DNA of 47,814 nt from Phycisphaerae bacterium. GTDB lineage: Bacteria > Planctomycetota > Phycisphaerae > UBA1845. Of this stretch, positions 1 through 9,379 are shown one piece after another. Each line of letters starts with the position of its first letter. Position 1 is the stretch's first letter. The stretch lies in NCBI GenBank assembly GCA_029260055.1, contig JAJDDX010000408.1, positions 1 through 47,814 of the forward strand, given 5' to 3'. The notes under the pieces are model-generated. The model saw nothing but the letters and a program-made list of their open reading frames with translations. It made no database searches and was not told the origin of the DNA. Position numbers and translations under genes: made by a program.

Positions 1-1550
1 ACCATCTTCGGGTCGATCAGGATCATCTTGACGTGGTCGGGCCGCTTGGTCATGAGCATGCTCAGGATCATCGCGTTGACGCACACACTCTTTCCCGATC
101 CGGTCGTGCCGGCAATCAGCGCGTGAGGCATCTTGGCCAGATCAGTGACGAGCGGCACGCCGGCTGCGTCCTTTCCGAGGAACAACGGCAGTGCCATCTG
201 GCTGGCCCGCTTACCGGCAAGCGTCATCAACTCCTTGAGGCGCACCTGCTCCTTGTCGACGTTCGGCACTTCGATCCCGACGGTATTCTTGCCCGAGATC
301 GGTGCAACCACGCGGATAGCATGCGCCTTGAGTGCCCTGGCGATGTCATTCGCGAGGCTGGCGATCTGGGACACCTTGATCCCCGCGCCGAGCTTGAGCT
401 CGAACATGGTTATCACCGGGCCGGTGTCGATCTCGACGACGCGGGCGTCGAGGCGGAACTCCTCGAGCGTGCGCTCGAGGATCTTCGCCTGTTCGCGGAC
501 CACGACTTCTTGTTTGGAGGAGAAGCCGTACTCCGGCTCCATGAGCAAGTCGAGATCGGGCAGCGGCCAGTTCTCGATCTGTTTCGGATAGGGCTGGGCC
601 TTGGCGGTGCGGGCCGGAGAGGCGAAGTTGACGATGGGGCCGGCGAGCTTCTTGGCTAGCTTCCTCGCAGCCGGCGAGGCGGCTGGACGCTCCTGGGGCG
701 CCTCACCTTCCTCCTCGTCGGCGTCATCCTCGTCGGGCTCATCTTCCTCAGCAGCCTCGTCGACCTCTTCGTACTCAGCCGCCTCCTCTTCTTCTTCCTC
801 CTCCTCTTCCTCCGGCTCCACGATCGGCTTGGCGCGGCCGCGTCGCTTCTTCGGTGGCGCGACTTCGTCGAGTTCGTCGTCGCCGAGCACTGCCGCGCGC
901 TCTCGCGCGCTGATGCCTTCGGTCGAGGTGACCGCCCTCGGTAGTCTGGACGACGCCGCCGTCGCCACCGCGCGCCGCGCCATCACGACCGCCCCGCCGG
1001 ACACTTCACCGGCGTGCATGATCATGGACGGGAGCTTGAGCACCCAGCCCTCCGTCGTAAACAGCAACCCGACGAAGAAACTGGACGCGAGCACGATCCA
1101 CGTGCCCAGCAGCGACAGATGCGCCATCATCAGTTCGCCCAGCGCGTGCCCGACCAGGCCCCCGTTGCCGACCGGCAGCGAGCCGGACGCCCGGGCCGCC
1201 ATCAAGTGAACCGAGACCGAAGTACACGTCACGACCAGGGCAAGCCCGATCGCCCGCTCCCAGATGTGGCCAATCTCGCCGCGGATGAGTTTCAGCAGCG
1301 CCGCAAGCGTCGCGAACAGGACCAGGGGGTACGCACCGTCCCCGACGATGTGCAGCAGGTAGTACGACAGCCACGCCCCTACCACGCCGCAGGCGTTGTG
1401 CGCCGGATCGTTGTGCGGGAACTGGTTCGGGCTTGGCCAATCACCGGGGTTGAACGTCAGCAGAGCGGGCCATAGGAAAACGCATGCTACGGCCGCCGCG
1501 AGCGGGCCGAGCAGCGACTTAGGCGCGGTGTATTCGGTTCTGCGTGTCAT
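1..1550 (-). CDS. ftsK: DNA translocase FtsK, N-terminal two thirds (cut by window edge)
   Basis: FtsK/SpoIIIE translocases pump double-stranded DNA at the division septum. The ATG is at 1548-1550 and about 516 codons are present before the gene leaves the window at base 1. The order is: N-terminal hydrophobic segments (FLWPALL, then a YYLLHIVG stretch), a strongly acidic linker read from about 690-860 (a run of Glu broken by Ala/Asp), the FtsK alpha/beta region (NWPLPDLDLL), and the start of the motor with Walker A GTTGSGKSV at about 87-111, followed by MILIDPKM at the edge. Only the N-terminal membrane part, the linker and the first motor strand are seen; the rest of the motor and any gamma domain lie outside. 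The membrane part looks shorter than the four-helix E. coli type. The plus-strand Ser-rich reading frame over the linker is a shadow of the Glu run. Confidence 0.93.
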   Translation of the reverse strand, partial: MTRRTEYTAPKSLLGPLAAAVACVFLWPALLTFNPGDWPSPNQFPHNDPAHNACGVVGAWLSYYLLHIVGDGAYPLVLFATLAALLKLIRGEIGHIWERAIGLALVVTCTSVSVHLMAARASGSLPVGNGGLVGHALGELMMAHLSLLGTWIVLASSFFVGLLFTTEGWVLKLPSMIMHAGEVSGGAVVMARRAVATAASSRLPRAVTSTEGISARERAAVLGDDELDEVAPPKKRRGRAKPIVEPEEEEEEEEEEAAEYEEVDEAAEEDEPDEDDADEEEGEAPQERPAASPAARKLAKKLAGPIVNFASPARTAKAQPYPKQIENWPLPDLDLLMEPEYGFSSKQEVVVREQAKILERTLEEFRLDARVVEIDTGPVITMFELKLGAGIKVSQIASLANDIARALKAHAIRVVAPISGKNTVGIEVPNVDKEQVRLKELMTLAGKRASQMALPLFLGKDAAGVPLVTDLAKMPHALIAGTTGSGKSVCVNAMILSMLMTKRPDHVKMILIDPKM

Positions 1551-1786
1551 CTCAATTGCACTCTAGATCGCCCGGCCCAACAGCCGCGGGCGGTACAGTT
1601 CATCCATCTTCACGTTACGCCCGTCGGTTTCGTCAGACGGCGTGGGCGCACGGCCTCCGCGCGTACGTTCAGCGGCGGCGATTTCAGCTCTTATCGGCCC
1701 GGAAAAGTGATCTTCTGGAGGGAAACCGGTCTGCGAGCAGTTCGAAGGCGCCCGGATCGCTCTGAAGCACAGGCTACGGGGCGTGT

Positions 1787-2689
1787 TCAGTCGACGTTCG
1801 CCCCCATCGATTCGAGGAGCACCGCGACCGCCTCGCGACCGTGCTTGATCGCGATCTCGAATGGCGTGTAGCCGTGCCGGTTCTTCCGATTGATGTCCTT
1901 AGATCGAGCGGCGAGCCGGTCCACGGCCTCAAGCGCGTCCTCTTCGTTCTCGAGATGCAGAATAGCGGCGGTGAGCGCGGTTTGGCCACGGTCGTCCTCG
2001 AGGTCGACATCCGCGCCGCCGGCAAGCAGCAGTTCCAGCACCCTAAGCCAAGCACGCACACCGGATGCGCCGCTTTCCAAAGTGAGCCCGATCAGTGTCG
2101 TTCCGCCGCACACGGCCGCGTTCACGTTCGCGCCGGCGGCGAGCAACACGTCGACGGCTTTCAAGTCGCCGCAAGAGACGGCGTAGCTGAGCGCGGACTC
2201 GTCGGCGCCCGTTCGTGCTTCGAGATCGGGGCGGTGCTTCAGCAGTTCGGTCAGGTTGGCCGAGAAGTCCTCCTCTTCGCCACCGGCGCAGTGCATCAAC
2301 GCGGTGAGTCCACCTGCGTTCTTCCCGCCACGGTGGTTCACATCGGCACCATGAGCGATCAAGGCACGGATCACCTCGACGTTGTCGGGGCGCATACAGG
2401 CGGATAGCAGCGGCGCGCCGTCGCTGTTGATCCCGTTCGGCTTCGCTCCATCTCTAAGCAACAGCCTGACGCAATCGATGTGCCCCTCCTCGGCCGCGAG
2501 TACAAGCGCGGTGTGTCCCTGCTCATTCGCCGTGTTCACGCCGAGCCCGTTTTGCATCAGCGCAGCCATGGTCTCGGCTTCGCCGTTTTCGGCTGCTTCG
2601 AGGAAGGTCTCGAGATGTGGATGCTCGGACAAAATGCGAAGCTCCCCGCCCACATCCCGGGAACCACACACGAGCGATGCCACGCGCAT
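1787..2689 (-). CDS. Ankyrin-repeat protein
   Basis: About 300 residues made almost wholly of ankyrin repeats, a helix-turn-helix protein-binding scaffold. Recognisable repeat cores include NEQGHTALVLAAEEGHIDCVRLLL, read in sections as GHTALVLAAEEGH, then a DGAPLLSACMRPDNVEVIRAL unit, GGLTALMHCAGG, ESALSYAVSCGDLKAVDVLLAAGANVN, GQTALTAAILH and GYTPFEIAIKHGREAVAVLLE. That gives seven to eight repeats. No signal peptide or membrane segment is visible, so it is probably cytosolic. The ATG at 2687-2689 is chosen; a TTG three codons upstream (2698) is also open, and neither has a strong ribosome binding site. It lies 236 bases downstream of the ftsK start on the same strand, which is too far to argue for an operon. 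The binding partner cannot be inferred. Confidence 0.85.
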   Translation of the reverse strand: MRVASLVCGSRDVGGELRILSEHPHLETFLEAAENGEAETMAALMQNGLGVNTANEQGHTALVLAAEEGHIDCVRLLLRDGAKPNGINSDGAPLLSACMRPDNVEVIRALIAHGADVNHRGGKNAGGLTALMHCAGGEEEDFSANLTELLKHRPDLEARTGADESALSYAVSCGDLKAVDVLLAAGANVNAAVCGGTTLIGLTLESGASGVRAWLRVLELLLAGGADVDLEDDRGQTALTAAILHLENEEDALEAVDRLAARSKDINRKNRHGYTPFEIAIKHGREAVAVLLESMGANVD

Positions 2690-2877
2690 CTTCTGCAACC
2701 AAGCTAGGCGGTGATTCCCCGGTGGACGCGAACTTGCACTAGTTTACCGATCGCGGCGCAGCGATGCCAGCCCCGTCCGAGGGGCCGCTCCGCTCTGGTT
2801 GGGCAAACCAAGCATCGAGGTGAAGGTTCGATAATGCCGCCCGGATGGAGGCATGCCGGGTGTACCGGCGCCCCCGG

Positions 2878-3126
2878 CTACGTCAGCCGCTTGCCGCACT
2901 CGGGGCAGGCGCCCGACACGTTGCCGGTCAGGTTGTACTTGCAGGTCGGGCAGACCTCGGGCTCGCCCCAATACCAAACCGTCACGATACCCTCGATCCC
3001 TTCCTGCGAGTGCGAGATGGAGATGAGTTGCTCGCGCCCGACCGCGGTGGCGAAGTCCGACGCGTCCTGGAAGAGTTCGTCCCAACTCTTCAAGGAAGCG
3101 CGGAAGTGTTTGTACAGCACGCACAT
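2878..3126 (-). CDS. Small protein with C-terminal zinc ribbon
   Basis: An 82-residue protein. Residues about 1-52 form an unassigned acidic/aromatic region and the C-terminus carries CPTCKYNLTGN followed by CPECGKRLT, a four-cysteine zinc ribbon of the kind common in planctomycete proteins (CPxCxYxLxG...CPECG). The start is well supported: GGGAGG stands 8 bases upstream of the ATG at 3124-3126. It is probably an independent gene on the minus strand, with 188 bases to the ankyrin gene start. The metal-binding claim rests on the cysteine pattern. The function is unknown; the N-terminal part resembles no family I recognise. Confidence 0.75.
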   Translation of the reverse strand: MCVLYKHFRASLKSWDELFQDASDFATAVGREQLISISHSQEGIEGIVTVWYWGEPEVCPTCKYNLTGNVSGACPECGKRLT

Positions 3127-3375
3127 TCGTGTGTCCTCCCGAGCGTCAGCGTAATCGATCTCCTCAACCGAGCATGGTAGTGTCGCTCCGGGGAAGCCGG
3201 ATGCAAACTCGCGCCAGCGACCATGTTCCGGGCACAGGCCCCTTCTTCTATATCACTTACTCACTCCCCCTGATACACTCTCCGTGAACGGAACGATGGG
3301 CTGCCCGCGACGGGGGCGCAAGGACGCGACAGGCCGTTGGCCGCGAGGCGTTCGGCCAGATTCTGGAGAGACACC

Positions 3376-6300
3376 ATGACCCGTTCCATCACACTCGGTC
3401 TAATCGCCTTCCTTCTGACAGCCTCATCGACAACAGCCCAGATGGTGATCTACGTCGACTCACGCGCACCCGCAAACGGGCCCGGACACGACTGGCAGCA
3501 CGCCTACCACTTCCTACGGGATGCGGCTGCGAGTGCAGGGTCGGGTGACGAGATTCGCGTGGCTCAGGGTGTGTACCGACCGGACAGGACCACGCTCTAC
3601 CCCGCGGGAACCGGTAGCCGCTATGCAGCGTTCCAACTCACGACAGGCGTCACTATTACGGGCGGGTATCGCGGCCTGGCCGGCGGAGGCAATCCCGATG
3701 ACCGCGACATCACAGCCTTCGCCACGATCCTCAGCGGCGATCTGAACGGCGATGACGTGCCCGTCGCATGCAAGTGGGACTGGGATTGTGACGACTACGC
3801 GAGAAGATGCGAGGATGGGTTCTGCATGCTGCCCGAGGGCTTGGAAGACAACAGCTACCACGTCGTCACCAGCGCCTGGGCGGATGCGACGGTTGTGTTC
3901 GACGGGGTCACCATTGCCGCCGGCAACGCCGACGGCGACAGCCCGAGCGATCGCGGTGGTGGCATCCACGTCCTTCACGGCGCGCCGACGTTCATCCAGT
4001 GCACCGTCACAGGCAACTGGGCCGTCTACGGCGCCGGGATGTATAACGACTCCAGCGATCCAACACTGACCGATTGCACGTTCAGCGGAAACAGCTCAAC
4101 GGGGACAATCTGGCCCGGGGGGCGAGGCGCCGGGATGTACAACGATGCCAGTAGCCCAACGCTGACCGGCTGCACACTTCACGGCAACGAGGCCCGTCAA
4201 GGGGCTGGGATGTACAACGTCGACAGTTCCAATCCAACGTTGATCAACTGCACGATCAGCGGAAACCGAGCCCACATCACCGGCGGGATATACAACGGAA
4301 ACGGCCACGCTACGCTTGTAGACTGTGTCTTGACTGGGAACTCAGCCGAGTTTAACGGCGGGATGATCAACGACGCCGGCACCGCCACGCTGACAAACTG
4401 CATCTTCAGTGAGAACCTTGCCGGCGTCGGCGGCGGGCTGACCAACGTTGGCACCGCGACGCTCGTTAACTGCACTTTCAGCGAAAACCGGGCAAGTCTC
4501 TACGGTGGCGGGATGATCGACGGAAACGCGAACGCTACGCTGACTAACTGCACGTTCACCGGGAACATGGCCGCCACTGACGGTGGCGGCTTCGTCAACC
4601 AAACGGGCAGCCCGACGCTGACCAACTGCACGTTTAGCGGAAACTCGGCCAATTCCGGCGGCGGGTTCTTCAACGACGCCGGGAATCCGACCCTGACAAA
4701 CTGCACCTTCACCGCGAACTCGGCCACCAATGACGGCGGCGGGTTGCTCAACTACGTACGCGGCGATGGCTCAACACTGGCCAACTGCATCTTCTGGGGC
4801 AACACGGCCCCCGACGGATCCCAGATCGGCGGCTCCGCCACGGCAACGTACAGTTGCGTTCAGGGCGGATGGCCGGGAGTGGGCAACATCGACGCCGACC
4901 CGATGTTCGCGGACGCCGACGGAGCCGATGATGTTCCCGGCACGGCGGACGACGATGTGCGCCTCGAAGACGGCTCGCCGTGCGTCAACGCCGGTAACGA
5001 CGAAGCCTTGCCGGGCGAGGTGACCACCGACTTCGAAGGCGATGACCGCATCTGGAACTGCCGAGTGGACATGGGAGTCGACGAAACCTCGTCGATCGGT
5101 CTGGACTGTAACGCCAACGGCGTGGCGGACGCCTGCGACATCGAGGACTGGACCAGCGCCGACTGCAATTCCAACGGTGTCCCCGATGAATGCGACGTGT
5201 TCCACGTGGACGACGACGCCGGTCCCGGGGGCGACGGTCTGACGTGGCTAACCGCGTACGACGACTTGCAGGACGCCCTCAGCGCCGCCGCCTGCCGCGG
5301 TATGCAGGTCCGGATGGCAGGTGGAACGTACAGACCATCAGCGCGGACAAACCCCGCAGTGCAGCGCACAGCGACTTTCCAACTCGCCAATGGCGTCGCC
5401 CTACGCGGCGGTTATCGCGGCTTGGCCGGCGGAGGCGAGCCGAACGACCGTGACGTGGTCGCCTTTGCCACGATCCTCAGCGGCGACCTGAACGGCGATG
5501 ACGTGCCTGTCGCGTGTACGTGGGACTCGCCGCACTGTAGCGCATTCGGAAGCCTGTGCAAGAATGACGGCTTCTGCATCCTGCCGGACGGTCTCGAGGA
5601 CAACTGCTACCACGTTGTCACCGGTGCCAGCGTCGACGACACGACTGTCCTCGACGGACTCACTATCGCTGGAGGCAACGCCGACGGCGACTTTCCCCAC
5701 GAACGAGGAGCGGGCGTCTACCTTGTGCAGAGCGACGCGGCACTGATTGGTTGCACGGTAACGGGTAGCTCAGCCAACTTCGGTGCGGCGATGTTCAGCG
5801 ACGCCGGAAATCCGACACTGACACGATGCACTTTCTCAGACAGCAGTGCAGTAGGGGCCAGTCCGGGGCGCCGCGGCGGCGGCGTCTATATTGACAGAAG
5901 CGACGCGACGTTCATTGAGTGCGACTTCCGCTACAACGACGCCAGCAGCGGTGCAGGACTGTACGGCTATTACGCCAACCCGATTCTGGTCGGCTGCACC
6001 TTCAGCGACAACTTCGCCTCCCATGATGCCGGCGGGATGAGGAACTTCAACGGCGACCCCACGCTCATTAACTGTGCCTTCTACGGAAATGGCGCGGAGT
6101 TCGGCGGTGGGATGCAGAGTAGCGATTTCGCCACGCTGATCGGATGTCGTTTCAGCGGAAACGGCGCTGCCCAAGGCGGCGGGATGAGTGCCGGAAGCGT
6201 TACGCTTATCAACTGCGCGTTCAGCGGGAATCAGGCTGGGCACGGAGGCGGAATGAGCGTCGGCACCGCAACGCTCACGAACTGCACGTTCAGTGGGAAT

Positions 6301-6936
6301 TCGGCTTCGCGCGGCGGCGGGCTGTACACCAACGAGAACTGGCTTGGCCCAACGCTGACCGGCTGCATCGTATCAGGCAACACAGCCTCGAATGGCCCAC
6401 AAATCTACGGCGCCACCACCGCTAGCTACAGTTGCATCCAGGGCGGCTGGCCCGGGATTGGCAACATCGACGCCGATCCGCACTTTCTCGACGCTGACGG
6501 GCCCGACGACGTCTACGGCACGACCGACGACAACCTGCGGCTCACGCGGAGCGTATCGCCCTGCATCGACGCGGGAGACAACGCGGCCGTGCCGGCCGAC
6601 GCGCTAGACCTCGACGACGACGGTGACACCGCCGAGCCCATTCCGCTCGACTTGGACGGGGCGAACCGCTTCGCGGACGACATCACGCGACCGGACACTG
6701 GCAGCGGCACGCCACCTGTAGTCGATATGGGCGCCTACGAAATCCAGGCCTGGCCCACCGCCGACATCAACGGCGACGGCACGACGAGCCTCGCCGACTT
6801 CAGAATTCTCCTCAGATGTATGAGGGGCCCGGAAGCGGCCATCCCGACGAACTGTGACGACGCCGACGTCGACCGCGACACTGACGTCGACCTACACGAT
6901 TTCCGGCTCCTCCAGCTCCAGTTAGCCGCGACCTGA
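3376..6936 (+). CDS. Secreted right-handed beta-helix protein (choice-of-anchor Q type) with dockerin-like tail
   Basis: A 1,186-residue exported protein. The start at 3376 is chosen over the longer frame (3337) because GGAGAG lies just upstream and the first 22 residues (MTRSITLGLIAFLLTASSTTAQ) are a clean signal peptide. The bulk is two parallel beta-helix regions built of short rungs of the form P-TLTNCTFSGNSA...GGG, similar to polymorphic outer membrane protein repeats. Each helix ends in a CVQGGWPGVGNIDADP block typical of choice-of-anchor Q proteins. Two DCN-x-N-G-V-x-D-x-C-D units join the halves near 5103-5200. The C-terminus has two acidic loops (DINGDG and DVDRDTDVD), a dockerin type I-like calcium-binding pair. 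It is probably cell-surface or extracellular; a polysaccharide-lyase activity is possible for the fold, but no catalytic set was seen. The two halves are an internal duplication. Confidence 0.9.
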   Translation: MTRSITLGLIAFLLTASSTTAQMVIYVDSRAPANGPGHDWQHAYHFLRDAAASAGSGDEIRVAQGVYRPDRTTLYPAGTGSRYAAFQLTTGVTITGGYRGLAGGGNPDDRDITAFATILSGDLNGDDVPVACKWDWDCDDYARRCEDGFCMLPEGLEDNSYHVVTSAWADATVVFDGVTIAAGNADGDSPSDRGGGIHVLHGAPTFIQCTVTGNWAVYGAGMYNDSSDPTLTDCTFSGNSSTGTIWPGGRGAGMYNDASSPTLTGCTLHGNEARQGAGMYNVDSSNPTLINCTISGNRAHITGGIYNGNGHATLVDCVLTGNSAEFNGGMINDAGTATLTNCIFSENLAGVGGGLTNVGTATLVNCTFSENRASLYGGGMIDGNANATLTNCTFTGNMAATDGGGFVNQTGSPTLTNCTFSGNSANSGGGFFNDAGNPTLTNCTFTANSATNDGGGLLNYVRGDGSTLANCIFWGNTAPDGSQIGGSATATYSCVQGGWPGVGNIDADPMFADADGADDVPGTADDDVRLEDGSPCVNAGNDEALPGEVTTDFEGDDRIWNCRVDMGVDETSSIGLDCNANGVADACDIEDWTSADCNSNGVPDECDVFHVDDDAGPGGDGLTWLTAYDDLQDALSAAACRGMQVRMAGGTYRPSARTNPAVQRTATFQLANGVALRGGYRGLAGGGEPNDRDVVAFATILSGDLNGDDVPVACTWDSPHCSAFGSLCKNDGFCILPDGLEDNCYHVVTGASVDDTTVLDGLTIAGGNADGDFPHERGAGVYLVQSDAALIGCTVTGSSANFGAAMFSDAGNPTLTRCTFSDSSAVGASPGRRGGGVYIDRSDATFIECDFRYNDASSGAGLYGYYANPILVGCTFSDNFASHDAGGMRNFNGDPTLINCAFYGNGAEFGGGMQSSDFATLIGCRFSGNGAAQGGGMSAGSVTLINCAFSGNQAGHGGGMSVGTATLTNCTFSGNSASRGGGLYTNENWLGPTLTGCIVSGNTASNGPQIYGATTASYSCIQGGWPGIGNIDADPHFLDADGPDDVYGTTDDNLRLTRSVSPCIDAGDNAAVPADALDLDDDGDTAEPIPLDLDGANRFADDITRPDTGSGTPPVVDMGAYEIQAWPTADINGDGTTSLADFRILLRCMRGPEAAIPTNCDDADVDRDTDVDLHDFRLLQLQLAAT
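3642..4098 (+). repeat. Internal duplication inside the beta-helix gene, copy 1
   Basis: Encodes a block starting at TGVTITGGYRGLAGG that recurs in copy 2 (5388-5850). The shared core ITAFATILSGDLNGDDVPVAC and the following GLEDNSYHVVTSA are nearly identical at protein level and clearly related at DNA level. Confidence 0.8.
5388..5850 (+). repeat. Internal duplication inside the beta-helix gene, copy 2
   Basis: Second copy of the block at 3642-4098, with the same order of motifs (GGYRGLAGGG, FATILSGDLNGDD, GLEDNCYHVVTGA, GNADGDFPHERGAGV). It points to a duplication of roughly half the gene. Confidence 0.8.
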
Positions 6937-7006
6937 CAGGCTGGCCGGCCGGCGTTCGGGGAGGGCCTGTGGGGTACGATGCCCGCCGTCTGCCCGCTAG
7001 CACGGT

Positions 7007-8026
7007 TCAGCCAAGCAACGCGTCATCGCTCATCGGCGGCGTCGGTGCGGTCGAAAGCAGTGCCTGCCATGCGCGCTGAAGCACACGCGTCCGATCGCGC
7101 ATGCGTGACACGTACAGCACGTCCTCGTGATCGCCGCGCGACAGGTTCAGCACGAGCTTCTTACGGATACGCGTGAAGACGGCGAGCGTCCCAGCCGCAG
7201 CGGGATAGCAACGGACCGCGGGCTTCGTGCGAAACGGCCCGTAGACAAGCACCTGAATCACGCCCGGTGCCATCCGGTAATAGGTCGGACGAAGCATCGC
7301 CTTCCACGCCCATGTGGCAAGCACGAAGACGCCCGCTGCAAGAAACCACGCCATCCCGCCAATAAAGGCACCGGCCCTGGGAATCCATGAGGGAAGCCAG
7401 CCCAGGTAACTCACCGCGCAGAAGACCACGAACACGCCGGCAACCATCGGCCAGACCATTTCGCGCCAAATCGACTCGGTCGGTGTAATGATCTCCGGTT
7501 CGAAGTGGTAGTCGCCCACGTCCGGCACGTCGGCTTCGCCGAAACAGACAATCATTGGACGCTCGTCGCCGTCCAATGCCGCTAAGTCACCTACTGCCGC
7601 GCGCACATCGGCCGACTTCGGAACTCGATCGGGCTCCTTCCAGATGCCTGCGAGCGGCGTGGCCAGAGGATCGTCCCGCCAGTTGGGTCGCTTGGCCAGA
7701 AACGAAGACCGCTCGATCGCATGCGAGCGATCGGCGCGGCAATATGCGATAACGAGCACGACCGCCACTCCGATCACGATCGGCGTCATGACCGCCGCCC
7801 ACAGCAGCGGCGTTCCACCCCGCACGACGATCAGGAAATAGGCCAACACGCCGCCTATCACGAGCGCGGACACCGGGCTGTTCAGGCGACGGCGCGGCAT
7901 GCCCGGCCCCGGCGGCGGCGGCACGAACACCAGCCTTGACGGGTTCCGTGTGGGCACAGAGTCCGCCGGCGGATCACCTGCAAGTTGCGGAGGCTGATCG
8001 TCGTCGATCCGTTCCATGTGGGGCAT
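7007..8026 (-). CDS. Multi-pass membrane protein of unknown function
   Basis: About 339 residues from the ATG at 8024-8026; an ATG nine bases further in (8015-8017) is equally possible. The reading frame stays open upstream into the DinB gene but has no coding character there. A proline-rich cytoplasmic-looking stretch (VFVPPPPGPGMPRRR) precedes one or two membrane helices (ALVIGGVLAYFLIVV and IVIGVAVVLVIAYC). A soluble part of about 90 residues follows, then two more helices (MVAGVFVVFCAVSYLGW and AWFLAAGVFVLATWAW). The C-terminal domain of about 90 residues (YRMAPGVIQVLVYGPFRTK...) has a PH-like/bacterial PH feel, but this is only an impression. It sits 77 bases downstream of the DinB-like gene on the same strand and may be co-transcribed with it. 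Confidence 0.75.
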   Translation of the reverse strand: MPHMERIDDDQPPQLAGDPPADSVPTRNPSRLVFVPPPPGPGMPRRRLNSPVSALVIGGVLAYFLIVVRGGTPLLWAAVMTPIVIGVAVVLVIAYCRADRSHAIERSSFLAKRPNWRDDPLATPLAGIWKEPDRVPKSADVRAAVGDLAALDGDERPMIVCFGEADVPDVGDYHFEPEIITPTESIWREMVWPMVAGVFVVFCAVSYLGWLPSWIPRAGAFIGGMAWFLAAGVFVLATWAWKAMLRPTYYRMAPGVIQVLVYGPFRTKPAVRCYPAAAGTLAVFTRIRKKLVLNLSRGDHEDVLYVSRMRDRTRVLQRAWQALLSTAPTPPMSDDALLG

Positions 8027-8103
8027 CGCTTCCGAGCCAGGGACCGAATCTCGCGGGCGACCCGGCAGCCGCGTCTTGCCTGGTCCCGATCGAGCAACCG
8101 CCG

Positions 8104-8592
8104 CTAGATCAACACCGGTTTTCCGAGCTTGCGCCGCACGGGCACGAATTGCGCCGCGTGCATCATCGTGTGGAGGCCGACGATGTTGAAGGCCGAGCCG
8201 ACGGTCGGCGCGTACTCCTGCATCGCCTCCGGCGTGGCCTTGTCGAGATCGGCGTCGGCGATCGCATCGAGTGCGGCGATCGTGCCGGCCCGCTGCTCGC
8301 CCATCCACTTCAGGTAATCGTCCTTCTTGTGGAACTTGGACGCGTCGTCCGAAGTCGACGTTTCCTTCGTGTGCGACTCCGCGAACCCGTCGGGCAAGGC
8401 GGGCATATTGCAGCCGGCCCCCAACATCATCTCACGTTCTGACGCGACCAGATGACCGAGTTGCCACGCAATGTGGTTGGCGCCGGGCACGGGGCGTACC
8501 ATCAGGTCGGCGTCGCTCATATCGCCGATGTAGGTCGTCAGTATCTCGTGGCCCATATTGATGGTGTTCTTGATCACGTCCTTCGCGTTCAT
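8104..8592 (-). CDS. DinB-family (YfiT-like) putative metalloenzyme
   Basis: 162 residues with the DinB four-helix-bundle signature. A GHL motif places His47 at the end of helix 2 (IAWQLGHLVASE), and HTMMHAAQ gives His141 and His145, the usual metal triad. Members of the family act as thiol-dependent S-transferases or damage-induced proteins, but the substrate here is unknown. No signal peptide is present, so it is cytosolic. AAGGGA stands about 9 bases upstream of the ATG at 8590-8592. The gene is followed by the membrane protein on the same strand and diverges from the DUF1579-like gene. Confidence 0.85.
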   Translation of the reverse strand: MNAKDVIKNTINMGHEILTTYIGDMSDADLMVRPVPGANHIAWQLGHLVASEREMMLGAGCNMPALPDGFAESHTKETSTSDDASKFHKKDDYLKWMGEQRAGTIAALDAIADADLDKATPEAMQEYAPTVGSAFNIVGLHTMMHAAQFVPVRRKLGKPVLI

Positions 8593-8846
8593 GTCACTTT
8601 TCCCTTCTTGACTATGTTCACCCGACCCGTCACGTCGCTCGTGTCGCGTGCCTCATTCTGAGGCCGCATCCTACCGCCACGGCGTTACCCGCACACGTCC
8701 GCCGCCGTCGGCAGACAGGCTAGCGGAATCCGGATGTTCGGTCAATGTTCGGCTTGCGTTTCGCCGTCACGAGCCGATTGACCCCGGACCGGGCGCGCGG
8801 GCAGCCCGGCCCGGTGTCCGCGTGGGCGATCGGCGAATCGCCGCGG

Positions 8847-8876
8847 TTGCCGGAAAGCTTCCCACCCCGCTACTAT
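8847..8876 (+). promoter_or_regulatory. Candidate sigma70-type promoter for the DUF1579-like gene
   Basis: TTGCCG at 8847-8852, an 18-base spacer and TACTAT at 8871-8876. The expected start near 8883 leaves a 30-base leader before the ATG at 8912. Confidence 0.4.
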
Positions 8877-8911
8877 CTCGACGGTTCAGACACCGCAAAG
8901 GAGATGTTGCC

Positions 8912-9379
8912 ATGCAGATGCCGGAGGTCACGGAACACCACAGGAAGCTCGAAGCGATGGTCGGCGAATGGATCGGGGCGGAGACCATCCACCCCTCACC
9001 GTGGGATCCCAACAGCGGAGCCTCGGAAGGCCGATTCACGACCCGTGTCGGCCTCGACGGCTTCTTCGTCATCGCCGACTATGAGCAGCGGCGCGACGGC
9101 AAGGTCAGCTTCGAAGGTCACGGCGTCTACGGCTACGACGACAAGCGACAGCGCTATACCATGCACTGGTTCGACACGATGGGGGCGGACCCGGGAGCGC
9201 CGACCCTCGGCACGTGGACCGGCGACACCCTCTGCTTCGAACATCAACACCACATGGGTCACAGCCGCTACACCTACCAGTTCGATGGCACCGACAAGTT
9301 CGCCTTCAAGCTCGAAATGTCACAGGATGGTGAGCACTGGAACTTGTTCCTCGAAGGGGCGTATACGCGGGTGGAGTAG
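8912..9379 (+). CDS. DUF1579-like protein
   Basis: 155 residues. The start at 8912 is fixed by AAAGGAG at 8897-8903, 8 bases upstream; the longer open frame back to 8648 crosses the promoter region and is not coding. Typical family features are EHHRKLEAMVGEWIG near the N-terminus, then a beta-rich barrel (GRFTTRVGLDGFFVIADYEQR, GHGVYGYDDKRQRYTMHWFD) ending in EGAYTRV. DUF1579 proteins have a lipocalin-like fold and no settled function. There is no signal peptide. The gene stands alone and diverges from the DinB-like gene. Confidence 0.85.
   Translation: MQMPEVTEHHRKLEAMVGEWIGAETIHPSPWDPNSGASEGRFTTRVGLDGFFVIADYEQRRDGKVSFEGHGVYGYDDKRQRYTMHWFDTMGADPGAPTLGTWTGDTLCFEHQHHMGHSRYTYQFDGTDKFAFKLEMSQDGEHWNLFLEGAYTRVE

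Noticed and set aside
601-1209. Plus-strand Ser-rich open frame
   Set aside because: It is the antisense of the Glu-rich linker of ftsK.
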